The position numbers and the translations under genes were made by a program. The notes beneath the pieces were generated by a model that ran no database searches, had not been told where the DNA came from, and worked only from the letters and a program-made list of their open reading frames with translations. A stretch of DNA of 64,000 bases, taken from contig NZ_JAABRQ010000010.1 in NCBI RefSeq assembly GCF_011390835.1, positions 1-64,000 on the forward strand, read 5' to 3'. Shown here piece by piece: positions 39,930 through 48,025 of the stretch; the first letter of the stretch is position 1, and each line of letters begins with the position of its first letter. Source of the stretch: Hydrogenophaga sp. (lineage in GTDB: Bacteria; Pseudomonadota; Gammaproteobacteria; Burkholderiales; Burkholderiaceae_C).

Positions 39930-40070
39930 GGGGTTTCCGGGTAGGGGGGAGAAAAAAGTGCGTTTGCGGATGCGAGCCAGGCAGCGCTTGTCACGAATGT
40001 AGCCCGAATGCCCTGTGGGCCAGGTCAGAGGTTCGGCGCGGCGCCGGGCCAGTCTTTCTACAATCCCTCC

Positions 40071-41123
40071 ATGACCGCCTCTCAACTTCAATTTACCCGC
40101 GCCCAGGCGCTGCCCGGCATCCTCGCGAAGCGCATCGCTGTGCTCGACGGCGCCATGGGCACCATGATCCAGCGCTTCAAGCTTGACGAAGCCGGTTACC
40201 GCGGCGAGCGGTTCAAGGACTTTCACCGGGACGTGAAAGGCAACAACGAGCTGCTGAGCCTGACCCGGCCCGACGTGATCCGTGACATCCACGAAAGTTA
40301 CCTGGCCGCTGGCGCCGACCTGATCGAGACCAACACCTTCGGCGCGACCACCATCGCGCAGGAGGACTACGACATGGCCAGCCTGGCGCGAGAGATGAAC
40401 CTGGCCTCCGCCCGCATCGCCCGCGAAGCGTGCGACAAATATTCAACGCCCGACAAACCCCGTTTCGTCTGCGGTGCCTTGGGCCCCACGCCCAAGACCG
40501 CGAGCATCAGCCCGGACGTGAACGACGCCGGCGCTCGCAACGTCACCTTTGAGCAGCTGCGCGCCGCGTATTACGAGCAGGTGGAAGCGCTGGTGGAAGG
40601 GGGTGCGGACGTGTTGCTGGTCGAAACCATCTTCGACACGCTCAACGCCAAGGCCGCGTTGTTTGCGATCGACGAGTTCTTTGAGACCAGCGGCGAGCGC
40701 CTGCCGGTAATCATCAGTGGCACCGTGACCGACGCCTCGGGCCGCATCCTGAGCGGTCAGACGGTGAGCGCCTTCTGGGCCAGCGTGCGCCACATGCAGC
40801 CGCTGGCGGTGGGCCTGAACTGTGCGCTGGGAGCCACGCTGATGCGGCCCTACATCCAGGAACTGGCCAAGGTGGCGAGCGACACCTTCATCAGCTGCTA
40901 TCCGAACGCCGGCCTGCCCAACCCCATGAGCGACACCGGCTTTGATGAAACGCCAGATGTCACCAGCCGCCTGCTGCGCGAGTTCGCGGCCGAAGGCCTG
41001 GTGAACATCGTCGGGGGTTGTTGTGGCACCACACCGCAACACATTGCCGCCATTCATGACAGCGTGGCTCCACAGGCGCCGCGCCCGGTGAAACGCGAGC
41101 TGTTTTACAGGGAAGCGGCTTGA
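40071..41123 (+). CDS. metH: Methionine synthase, N-terminal part: homocysteine-binding module
   Basis: 350 residues from the ATG at 40071. This is only the first module of cobalamin-dependent MetH (about 1200 residues in E. coli): [25 protein letters not shown] at the start, [13 protein letters not shown], and the three zinc cysteines in VGLNCALGA and [11 protein letters not shown]. Translation ends cleanly after the zinc site; the folate module starts as a separate gene at 63008. Zn-activated homocysteine is methylated from methyl-cobalamin by the assembled enzyme. No riboswitch is visible upstream, in contrast to part 2. The split is known in Burkholderiales and is not a frameshift artefact. 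Confidence 0.92.
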   Translation: MTASQLQFTRAQALPGILAKRIAVLDGAMGTMIQRFKLDEAGYRGERFKDFHRDVKGNNELLSLTRPDVIRDIHESYLAAGADLIETNTFGATTIAQEDYDMASLAREMNLASARIAREACDKYSTPDKPRFVCGALGPTPKTASISPDVNDAGARNVTFEQLRAAYYEQVEALVEGGADVLLVETIFDTLNAKAALFAIDEFFETSGERLPVIISGTVTDASGRILSGQTVSAFWASVRHMQPLAVGLNCALGATLMRPYIQELAKVASDTFISCYPNAGLPNPMSDTGFDETPDVTSRLLREFAAEGLVNIVGGCCGTTPQHIAAIHDSVAPQAPRPVKRELFYREAA

Positions 41124-41240
41124 TATTGGAGACGCCGGCAGCGCAACAACGGAAACGCTGAGGGTCTACCTTCCGGTTTTTGCTGAAGGTGGATCAGCTT
41201 GTCCCGGCCTCGCGCCGGCTGTGAAAATCTAGTTTTCCCT

Positions 41241-41379
41241 ACAAGGGGAGTAGCCATCCAGATTCGATGCCGGCCCTGCCGCGCGAAGGGTCGGGAGGGG
41301 TTTTCGTCAGTACGCCGCGTGATCACGCGGCCGGAAACTCCGGGCCGGGCGCCATGCCCGGTTTCAGCAAGACCTTGCA
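41241..41379 (+). promoter_or_regulatory. yybP-ykoY (Mn2+) riboswitch
   Basis: The signature AAGGGGAGTAGCC occurs at 41244-41255. CAAGG (41243-41247) can pair with CCTTG (41373-41377) to close P1. CGTCAGTACGCCGCG and the GCGTGATCACGC hairpin lie between, as does GCAAGACCTTG at the 3' side, which resembles the end of the yybP-ykoY class. It precedes a TerC-family membrane protein, a classical gene downstream of this Mn2+-sensing RNA. Exact limits are by eye. Confidence 0.85.
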
Positions 41380-41417
41380 GGTGTGACCGCCAACACCCAA
41401 CCCAGGTCTCTTGCCTC

Positions 41418-42368
41418 ATGGAAACCATCGCGCCTCTCTGGCTGTGGATCGTCTTTGTCACCTTCGTCATCGTGGCGCTGTTCGTGGACTTCGTCGTGCT
41501 CAAGAAGCAGGGCGCGCACGAAGTCAGCGTGCGGGAGGCGGTGAACTGGTCGCTGGCCTGGGTGGGCCTGAGCTTCGTGTTCAACGTGCTGTTCTGGTTC
41601 GCCATCCGCGACACCACCGGGTCCACGGCGATCGCCAACGAAAAATCGCTGGAGTTCCTGACCGGCTACCTGATCGAGAAGAGCCTGGCTGTAGACAACA
41701 TCTTTGTCTTTCTGCTCATCTTCACCTACTTCTCGGTGCCGCCAGCGTTCCAGAAACGGGTGCTGATGATCGGCATCATCGGCGCCATCGTGCTGCGCAC
41801 CATCATGATCTTGCTGGGTGCCTGGCTGCTCGACCAGTTCCACTGGATCCTGTACGTGTTCGGGGCTTTCCTCATCCTCACCGGCGTCAAGATGTGGTGG
41901 GCAGCAGGCAAGGAAGAAAGCCTGGAAGACAACCCGGCGCTCAGGCTCTTGCGCAGAATCCTCCCGGTGAGCCAGCACTACGATGGCGAAAAATTCTGGA
42001 CTGTGGAGAACGGCAAGAAGATCGCCACGCCCTTGCTGATGGTGGTCGCCCTGGTCGGCATGACCGACGTGATTTTTGCCGTGGACTCCATTCCGGCCAT
42101 CTTCGCGATCACCAAAGACCCTTTTATCGTGCTCACTAGCAACGTGTTCGCCATCCTCGGTTTGCGCGCTATGTTCTTCCTGCTGCAGGCCGCCGCCAGC
42201 CGTTTCCACCTGTTGAACTATGGTCTGGCGATCATCCTGGTCTTCATCGGCAGCAAGATGATGCTGATCGACATTTACAAGATTCCGGTGGCGGTGTCGC
42301 TGGGCGTGGTGCTGTCCATCCTGGCCATCACCATGGTCTGGAGCAGCAAGACCGCGCCCAACACCTGA
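41418..42368 (+). CDS. TerC-family membrane protein (Alx/Mn exporter-like)
   Basis: 316 residues from the ATG at 41418, preceded by the yybP-ykoY riboswitch; the frame also runs upstream through the riboswitch but that part is not coding. Eight to nine hydrophobic helices. TerC hallmarks: LFVDFVVLKKQGAHEVSVREAV, LEFLTGYLIEKSLAVDNIFVFLLIF and GMTDVIFAVDSIPAIFAIT, with acidic residues in membrane helices likely to bind Mn2+. Role: Mn2+ efflux or metalation of exported enzymes, induced by excess manganese or alkaline pH. Convergent with panE (7-nt gap). Confidence 0.9.
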   Translation: METIAPLWLWIVFVTFVIVALFVDFVVLKKQGAHEVSVREAVNWSLAWVGLSFVFNVLFWFAIRDTTGSTAIANEKSLEFLTGYLIEKSLAVDNIFVFLLIFTYFSVPPAFQKRVLMIGIIGAIVLRTIMILLGAWLLDQFHWILYVFGAFLILTGVKMWWAAGKEESLEDNPALRLLRRILPVSQHYDGEKFWTVENGKKIATPLLMVVALVGMTDVIFAVDSIPAIFAITKDPFIVLTSNVFAILGLRAMFFLLQAAASRFHLLNYGLAIILVFIGSKMMLIDIYKIPVAVSLGVVLSILAITMVWSSKTAPNT

Positions 42369-42375
42369 CGGTGGC

Positions 42376-43359
42376 TCAGGCCTGCAGCGCACGCACGCGC
42401 GCCGCGATGGCCTCGTTGAGCGGTGCCCGGCTGCCGACCGACTGCGCCAGCCGCACCACCTCGCCGCTCAGGGCATCAATTTCGGTCGGCCGGCCCAGCG
42501 CTAGGTCATCGGCCATGCTGGACCTCGCCAGCTTGTCCACGCGCAGCATGCGCGCCGCAATCACTCGAAACAGCGGTGTGGGCAGGCGCAACACGCGCAC
42601 CAGCCAGGGCCAAGGCAGGGACGTGAGTTGAGCGGGGTGGATGCCCGCCGCGCTGAGCACACCCAGCGCTTCTTGCACCAGCGCCGCAAACTGACGGCGG
42701 TGGTCGGCGTCGAGCAGCTGTGCGAGGAGCGGCAGGCCCGACAAGGCGTTGACCGGGTTGTTCAGGTTGAGCAACAGCTTGCCCCATTGCAGCGGCAGCA
42801 GGTCGGCATGCAGGTCCAGCGGGATGCCAGCGGCGGCGAAGCGCGGGACCCAGGCGGCCAGTGTGGCGTCGTGCTGCGCGGCCAAGTGACCGTCGGTGCC
42901 GCGGTGCACATGGCCCGGGGCGAGCTCGGCGATGTTGTACGGCACCATGCCCGGCACGAGGCGCAGGCCGGGGGCGATCGCGCCGGCCACCTCGGCGTTG
43001 CGCAAGCCGTTTTGCAGCGAGAGGACTACGGTGCCCAGCGGCAAGCGCTCGGCGAGCTCCCGTGCGGCGGCGCTGGTGGCCGGGCTCTTGACGCACAGCA
43101 AAACCAGCGCGTGCGCGCTGTCAGCAGGCACTTGCTCGTGCAGCCGCAGCGCATCGGCAGGGATGCGTCGGTCAGCGCCGTCGCGGTTGGTGACCCTCAG
43201 GCCGTGCTGGCGCAAAGCATCGAGTACGCGCGGCCGGCCCACGAAGTCCACCGGCACGCCGGCGGCCTGCAGACAGCCGCCCACATAACAGCCCACGCTG
43301 CCCGCGCCCATGATGAGCACCGGGCAGGAAGCTGGGGAATCGGTGGGCGCGTCACTCAT
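42376..43359 (-). CDS. panE: 2-dehydropantoate 2-reductase
   Basis: 327 residues. GAGSVGCYVGG (residues 18-28) binds NADPH; CVKSPAT is the switch segment, and QNGLRN, KLLLNLNNPVNALSGLP (catalytic Lys) and SSMADDLALGRPTEIDALSGEVVRLA (conserved substrate-binding Ser/Asp region) are all in place. Reaction: ketopantoate + NADPH to pantoate, in CoA biosynthesis. Some members of this family act on other ketoacids. Single transcription unit. Confidence 0.88.
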   Translation of the reverse strand: MSDAPTDSPASCPVLIMGAGSVGCYVGGCLQAAGVPVDFVGRPRVLDALRQHGLRVTNRDGADRRIPADALRLHEQVPADSAHALVLLCVKSPATSAAARELAERLPLGTVVLSLQNGLRNAEVAGAIAPGLRLVPGMVPYNIAELAPGHVHRGTDGHLAAQHDATLAAWVPRFAAAGIPLDLHADLLPLQWGKLLLNLNNPVNALSGLPLLAQLLDADHRRQFAALVQEALGVLSAAGIHPAQLTSLPWPWLVRVLRLPTPLFRVIAARMLRVDKLARSSMADDLALGRPTEIDALSGEVVRLAQSVGSRAPLNEAIAARVRALQA

Positions 43360-43490
43360 GGGCGAGTGGCCCGAAATGAAAGGGGATGAAGGGTCTGTGG
43401 CATGGGGTTTTCGGCCGGGAGCAGGGCTGATCGTTGTCGCGTTCGTCTGGCGTGTCTGTCCTACGATCAGCAGTCCGCAGGCTCCAGGCC

Positions 43491-44120
43491 CTAGCTGCGA
43501 TGCTTGCCCTTTGGGGTGGGCATGAGGCGATCCACCTCTTGCTGCAGCGTGTCCACCAGCTTGCTGTAGACCTGCAGCTTGTGGCTGCTTTCGCGCAGGC
43601 GTTCAGCCAGGCGCTGGGCCACGGCGGTCATGAGCTTGGCGGCGGTGGCGGGTTGTTCGGTGGTCAGGACTTCGAGCGATTCGCGGGTGAGCACGGCGCA
43701 CTTAACTTCGGTGCTGGCGGTGCAGGAGGCCGATCGTGCCGCGCCGTCCACCAGCGCCATCTCGCCGATCAGGCTGCCCGGGCCGAGCACCTTCACGGTG
43801 GCAGCGTTGACGCGGCTGGCCATCAGGCTCTCCACCGTGATTTCGCCTTCGAGCACCAGCACCATGAAGCCGGTGTCGGCCGTTTCGCCCTGGCGGATGA
43901 TCTCGGTGCCGCTCTTGAATACGCGTGGGCGCATGAAGCCCACCACCGCGAGCGCCTCCGTTTCTGTGAGCTGCATCAGCGCCGTGGGTGCTCGCAGCAT
44001 CTGGGCAGCCCGGCGCGCCGCATCCGACGCACCCACAGCGGCCTGCCGCTCGGCGGGCAGGCGAGACTCGGGAGCCTCCCCCTCGCGGTGGGAACCGAAC
44101 AACTTGTCGAACAGGGCCAT
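43491..44120 (-). CDS. Cyclic-nucleotide-binding domain protein
   Basis: 209 residues from the ATG at 44120. Residues about 55-170 are a cNMP-binding beta-roll: ARPRVFKSGTEIIRQGETADTGFMVLVLEGEITVE, and GPGSLIGEMALVDGAARSASCTAST with the phosphate-binding cassette, although the canonical Arg-Ala pair is followed by ARSAS. No HTH is visible; the rest is a helical coil (KLMTAVAQRLAERLRESSHKLQVYSKLVDTLQQEV). It is divergent from the PAS kinase gene, so it may feed into the same regulatory circuit. Confidence 0.8.
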   Translation of the reverse strand: MALFDKLFGSHREGEAPESRLPAERQAAVGASDAARRAAQMLRAPTALMQLTETEALAVVGFMRPRVFKSGTEIIRQGETADTGFMVLVLEGEITVESLMASRVNAATVKVLGPGSLIGEMALVDGAARSASCTASTEVKCAVLTRESLEVLTTEQPATAAKLMTAVAQRLAERLRESSHKLQVYSKLVDTLQQEVDRLMPTPKGKHRS

Positions 44121-44211
44121 GGTGGTGAAAAGAGGAGCGCATGCCCGACGGGGCACCGTTTGGATCATTGTGACGCCGATGCGCCACACACGCTGTGACC
44201 GATTGCACTGC

Positions 44212-44230
44212 TTTGGCACATCCATTGCTT
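44212..44230 (+). promoter_or_regulatory. Candidate sigma-54 promoter before the sensor kinase
   Basis: TTTGGCACATCCATTGCTT: GG at 44215-44216 and GC at 44227-44228 with exactly 10 nt between, and TTGGCAC / TTGCT nearly at consensus. The predicted start site, about 12 nt after GC, is next to the ATG at 44241, so translation may begin further downstream or without a leader. Confidence 0.65.
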
Positions 44231-44240
44231 GTGCTGGTGC

Positions 44241-45449
44241 ATGCAGATTGACGCGCAAGCCTTGTATGCCCGTGCCACCCCGGTGGCGGCCGATGCCTGG
44301 CGAGACCCGCTGGCGCTGTTGCTGGCCTCGACCGGCGAAGGTATTTACGGGGTCGACCTGGACGGGCTGTGTGTCTTCATCAACCCGGCCGGCGCGCGCC
44401 TGATCGGCTACGAGCCCGACGAGGTGCGCGGGCGCAACATGCACGAGCTGACCCACCATGCCCGGCACGATGGCTCGGCTTACCCCGAATACCAGTGCCC
44501 GATCTTCAACGCCTTTCGCCAGGGCCTTCCGTGTCGTATCGACAGCGAGGTGTTCTGGCGCCGGGACGGTACGGCCTTTCCGGTGGAGTATTCCAGCCAC
44601 CCCATCGTGGAGGCGGGGCGGGTCCTGGGCGCGGTGGTCACCTTTGTCGACATCACAGAACGCAAGCGCGCGGCTGATGCCCTTCAGCGCGCCAAGGATG
44701 GGCTGGAAGCCAGCGTCCGGGAGCGCACCGGGGCGCTAGAGACCGCCTTGCAGCGCGTTCGCGAACTGGCTGCCTGGTCGGACACGGTTCGTGAAGACGA
44801 GCGCACCCGCATCGCGCGAGAAGTGCACGACGAGCTCGGCAGCCTGCTGGTGGCGCTCAAGATGGACGTGAACTGGATGGACAAGCGCCTGGCGGAGCAA
44901 CCCCAGCGCGCACCCGAGGCGGCCACCGACATGCGCGAGCGCATGCGCTGCAAGTGCCAGAACATGAGTCGCCTGATCGAGACCGCAGTGGACAACGTGG
45001 GCCGCATCATCACCGACCTGCGCCCCAGCATCCTCGACCACCAGGGACTTTGGGCGGCGCTGGAATGGCAGGCCCAGGAATTCGTGGCGTCCGCCGAATT
45101 GGCGCTTGACTGGCAGCTGGCGCTGGACGAGTCCCTGGAACTGCCCGAGCCGCTGGCCATGGCGGTGTTCCGCATCTTTCAGGAAATGCTAAGCAATGTC
45201 GGCCGCCATGCCCGTGCGCAGACGCTACGGGTGCAGATTGGACTGGAGGGCGGCGCGCTGACGCTGGCGGTGCAGGACGACGGCCAGGGCGCGCCGCCGC
45301 AAGCCTTTGAGGCGGCCGATGCCTACGGCGTCATGGGCATGCGCGAGCGCGCCGGGCATTTTGGCGGCCGCATCGATATCCGCAGCGCACCCGGCGCGGG
45401 CACGCGCATGTGCCTCTCGGTCGCCATCCCCCCAGAGACCTCGGCATGA
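44241..45449 (+). CDS. Cytosolic PAS-domain sensor histidine kinase (NarL/HisKA_3 type)
   Basis: 402 residues from the ATG at 44241. No membrane helix: PAS domain at about 25-130 (LLLASTGEGIYGVDLDGLCVFINPAGARLIGYEPDE, then ITERKRAADAL). HisKA_3 H-box EDERTRIAREVHDELGS has His at residue 196; the HATPase N and G boxes follow (FRIFQEMLSNVGRHA, VQDDGQG, GVMGMRERAGHFGGRI). It probably phosphorylates the response regulator, whose start overlaps its stop by 4 nt. A consensus-like sigma-54 promoter overlaps its start region. The signal may be redox or nitrogen related; the PAS ligand is unknown. Confidence 0.88.
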   Translation: MQIDAQALYARATPVAADAWRDPLALLLASTGEGIYGVDLDGLCVFINPAGARLIGYEPDEVRGRNMHELTHHARHDGSAYPEYQCPIFNAFRQGLPCRIDSEVFWRRDGTAFPVEYSSHPIVEAGRVLGAVVTFVDITERKRAADALQRAKDGLEASVRERTGALETALQRVRELAAWSDTVREDERTRIAREVHDELGSLLVALKMDVNWMDKRLAEQPQRAPEAATDMRERMRCKCQNMSRLIETAVDNVGRIITDLRPSILDHQGLWAALEWQAQEFVASAELALDWQLALDESLELPEPLAMAVFRIFQEMLSNVGRHARAQTLRVQIGLEGGALTLAVQDDGQGAPPQAFEAADAYGVMGMRERAGHFGGRIDIRSAPGAGTRMCLSVAIPPETSA

Positions 45450-46138
45450 CCATCATTGATCCCGACACCATCCGCGTGCTCATTGGCGACGACCACCGCA
45501 TCGTGCGCGAAGGCCTGAAGCAGGTGCTGGCCGACGCGCCCGATGTGGCCGTAGTGGCTGAGGCGCCCACCGGTCCTGAGGTGCTTGCACAGGTGGCGAC
45601 CTGGATGGCACCCGGCGCGCCAGGCCTGGGCTTGGTGTTGCTCGACATTGCGCTGCCCGGCATCGACGGACTCGATGTGTTGCAGACCCTCAAGCGAGAA
45701 AACCCGCGCCTGCCGGTGTTGATGCTTAGCACTTACCCGGAGAAGCAATACGCGGTGCGCTGCATCCGCCTGGGCGCCAGCGGTTACCTGAACAAGAGCG
45801 CCGACCCCGACGACATGCTGGCAGCGGTGCGAAAGGTGGCCCATGGCGGCGTTTACCTTACCGAAGCCACGGCCGAAGCCCTGGCCACCGCCGTTGGCCA
45901 GGCCCGCACACACGCTGGCCCCGAAGCCCTGTCGCACCGCGAACACCAGGTCTATCGCCTGCTCACTCAAGGGCACACCGTGAGCGAAATTGGTGCACAG
46001 CTCGGTTTAGCCCCCAATACGGTGAGCACTTACCGTGCACGCATCCTAGAAAAAACCGGTGCGAAGAACGACGTGGAGCTCGCGCTCTACGCCGAGCGCC
46101 ACGCTCGGGCTGCTGCGCCCGGCCCATCCATGGCTTGA
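45446..46138 (+). CDS. LuxR-type (NarL family) response regulator
   Basis: 230 residues from the ATG at 45446, overlapping the kinase stop (ATGA). Receiver domain: DDHRIVREGL acidic pocket, phospho-Asp in LVLLDIALPGIDG, Lys in LNKSADPDD. C-terminal LuxR HTH: LSHREHQVYRLLTQGHTVSEIGAQLGLAPNTVSTYRARILEKTG. It lies directly upstream of the binding-protein genes, whose upstream regions share a palindrome that could be its operator. Partner of the PAS kinase. Confidence 0.9.
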   Translation: MTIIDPDTIRVLIGDDHRIVREGLKQVLADAPDVAVVAEAPTGPEVLAQVATWMAPGAPGLGLVLLDIALPGIDGLDVLQTLKRENPRLPVLMLSTYPEKQYAVRCIRLGASGYLNKSADPDDMLAAVRKVAHGGVYLTEATAEALATAVGQARTHAGPEALSHREHQVYRLLTQGHTVSEIGAQLGLAPNTVSTYRARILEKTGAKNDVELALYAERHARAAAPGPSMA

Positions 46139-46172
46139 GAGGCGCTTTCAAGTTCACGCTGCGCGGGGATTT

Positions 46173-46188
46173 GTAGGGCTATCCCTAC
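46173..46188. promoter_or_regulatory. GTAGGG-N4-CCCTAC palindrome upstream of binding protein 1
   Basis: Perfect 6+6 inverted repeat with centre CTAT, 46-61 bp upstream of the sigma-54-like promoter at 46234 (about 73-88 bp before the predicted start site). The same palindrome, with centre CCAG, precedes the second binding protein gene. Candidate activator binding site. Confidence 0.6.
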
Positions 46189-46190
46189 AT

Positions 46191-46210
46191 GACGTGGTGC
46201 CGGCCACGTC
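46191..46210. promoter_or_regulatory. GACGTGG-N6-CCACGTC inverted repeat
   Basis: A perfect 7+7 inverted repeat with spacer TGCCGG, three bases downstream of the GTAGGG palindrome and 24 nt before the sigma-54-like element. Found only upstream of the first binding protein. Candidate second operator. Confidence 0.4.
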
Positions 46211-46233
46211 GAATGCCTTCGCTGCTCCGCGAT

Positions 46234-46250
46234 CTGGCGCGACGCTTGCA
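46234..46250 (+). promoter_or_regulatory. Candidate sigma-54 promoter of binding protein 1
   Basis: CTGGCGCGACGCTTGCA: GG at 46236-46237 and GC at 46248-46249, exactly 10 nt apart. Predicted start near 46261, 25 nt before the ATG. Confidence 0.6.
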
Positions 46251-46285
46251 ACGCACACCGCGTTCTTCAACTCAAGAGGTGTGCC

Positions 46286-47689
46286 ATGACCGCTGAATAC
46301 GACCCCTTCGATGCCGACCGACCATTGACCCTGCGCTGCACCTGTGGCCGACCCCACTCGGTGGCCGAGCACATTCAGGCGTTTGGTGCCGCCCATGCCG
46401 GGCCTCAGCGGCTGGTGGACAACGCGGGCATGAATGCCGAGGAACAGCGCGCCGCGGACTTCATGGAGGCGGCGCTGGTCAAGGCCTTGTTCCCACAGGA
46501 GCCGGTGCGGCGAGCCTTTTTGAAAGCGGTGGGGCGCCCTACCGCCATGGCGGCCATTGCTAGCCTGTTCCCCATGGGCGCGATGCAGGCGCTTGCGCAG
46601 GACAGAAAGCCGCTGGAAAAAACCGATCTGAGGATCGGTTTCCTGCCCATCACCTGCGCTACGCCGCTGGTGGCCGCAGACCCGCTGGGCTTTTACGCCA
46701 AAGAAGGGCTCAAGGTCTCACTCAACCGCACGGCGGGCTGGGCGGTGGTGCGCGACAAGACGCTCGCGGCCGAGTTCGATGCCTCGCACATGCTCTCGCC
46801 CATGCCGCTGGCCATCAGCATGGGCCTGGGTGCAGATGCCACGCCCATGGTGATGCCGGCGATCGAGAACGTGAACGGCAACGCGATCACCCTGCACGTG
46901 AAGCACAAGGACAACCGGGACCCTAAGAAGTGGAAGGGCATGAAGTTCGCCATTCCGTTCGACTTCTCCATGCACAACTTCCTTTTGCGCTATTACCTGG
47001 CAGAAAACGGCATCGACCCGGACACCGACGTGCAGCTTCGTGTGATGGCACCGCCCGACATGGTGGCCAACCTGCGCGCCGAAAACATCGATGGCTTCAT
47101 CGTCGCCGAGCCGTTCAACCAACGCGCCGTGTTCGACGGCGTGGGCTTCATCCATCTGCTTACCAGCGAACTCTGGGACAACCACCCGTGCTGCGCATTT
47201 GCTGCCACGCGAAAGTTTGTGGAGACCAACCCGAATACCTTTGCAGCCCTGTTCCGCGCCATCGTCACCTCCACCCTGCATTGCTCCAAGATGGAAAACC
47301 GCCCGGCGGTGGCCGCTGCCATTGCCGGGCCAAACTACCTCAACCAGCCGCTCACCGTGCTGGAGCAGGTGCTGCTGGGCCGCTTCGCCGACGGGCTGGG
47401 CAGCGTGCGTAACGAACCCAACCGCATCAATTTCGACCCCTTCCCATGGCAGTCCATGGCAGTGTGGATGCTGACCCAGATGAAGCGCTGGGGCTATGTG
47501 AAACAAGACATCAACTACGCCCAGGTGGCCGAGCAGGTGTTCCTCGCCACCGATGCGCGCAAGCGCATGGCCGAGCTGGGCTTCACCGCCCCCGCAGCCA
47601 ACAGCAAGACCCACGTGATCATGGGCAAGACCTTCGACCCCGCGAAGCCCGAGGCTTATGTGAAGTCCTTCGCCATTGGCAGGGGCTGA
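46286..47689 (+). CDS. NrtA/CmpA-family ABC transporter binding protein 1 (Tat substrate)
   Basis: 467 residues. Residues 1-74 form an unusual N-terminal extension with Cys18, Cys20, Gly21, His24 and His29; Arg75-Arg76 (RRAFLKA) then begins a twin-arginine signal, with cleavage near LAQ at about 105. The mature lobe is a NrtA/CmpA-type solute-binding protein: GFLPITCATPLVAADPLGFYAKEGL, DASHMLSPMPLAISMG, FSMHNFLLRYYLAENG, EPFNQRAVFDGVGFI and NHPCCAFAATRKFVE. Known ligands of the family are nitrate, nitrite, bicarbonate, or cyanate. Cyanase and the transporter genes follow, so cyanate is favoured by context. It is about 65 percent similar by eye to the next gene, a tandem paralogue. Confidence 0.88.
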   Translation: MTAEYDPFDADRPLTLRCTCGRPHSVAEHIQAFGAAHAGPQRLVDNAGMNAEEQRAADFMEAALVKALFPQEPVRRAFLKAVGRPTAMAAIASLFPMGAMQALAQDRKPLEKTDLRIGFLPITCATPLVAADPLGFYAKEGLKVSLNRTAGWAVVRDKTLAAEFDASHMLSPMPLAISMGLGADATPMVMPAIENVNGNAITLHVKHKDNRDPKKWKGMKFAIPFDFSMHNFLLRYYLAENGIDPDTDVQLRVMAPPDMVANLRAENIDGFIVAEPFNQRAVFDGVGFIHLLTSELWDNHPCCAFAATRKFVETNPNTFAALFRAIVTSTLHCSKMENRPAVAAAIAGPNYLNQPLTVLEQVLLGRFADGLGSVRNEPNRINFDPFPWQSMAVWMLTQMKRWGYVKQDINYAQVAEQVFLATDARKRMAELGFTAPAANSKTHVIMGKTFDPAKPEAYVKSFAIGRG

Positions 47690-47893
47690 CTCAGCACTAA
47701 GGCGGTGCTTGGCCAGGATGGAACCGTCCCGCTTTGGTGCGCGATGTGGCTGCAGTGGCCAATTGCCGCCCTGACTCGACAGCGCACCGCACCCTCCGCG
47801 ACTTTAATGCCCAGCTGAGCAGATGGAGGGCCGCCCAGGAGCCCGGTGGCGGGCGCGTTGGCGATCCGAGCGTATCCAACCCGCCGGCTTGGC

Positions 47894-47909
47894 GTAGGGC
47901 CAGCCCTAC
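47894..47909. promoter_or_regulatory. GTAGGG-N4-CCCTAC palindrome upstream of binding protein 2
   Basis: Perfect 6+6 inverted repeat, centre CCAG, 67-82 bp before the sigma-54-like promoter at 47976 and about 95-110 bp before its predicted start site. Second copy of the site at 46173. Confidence 0.6.
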
Positions 47910-47973
47910 AGCGGGTGGTGGTCACGGCTGCGAAATGGGCTTCGGGTTCAAAGAGGGGCCCTTGATCGCCCAA

Positions 47974-47991
47974 CTTGGCCCGCTGCTTGCA
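47974..47991 (+). promoter_or_regulatory. Candidate sigma-54 promoter of binding protein 2
   Basis: CTTGGCCCGCTGCTTGCA: GG at 47977-47978 and GC at 47989-47990, again 10 nt apart. Predicted start near 48002, 24 nt before the ATG at 48026. The 5' leaders of both binding-protein genes share CTTCAACTCAAGAGGTG before the ATG. Confidence 0.6.
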
Positions 47992-48025
47992 ATGCATGAA
48001 GGGTCTTCAACTCAAGAGGTGCGCC

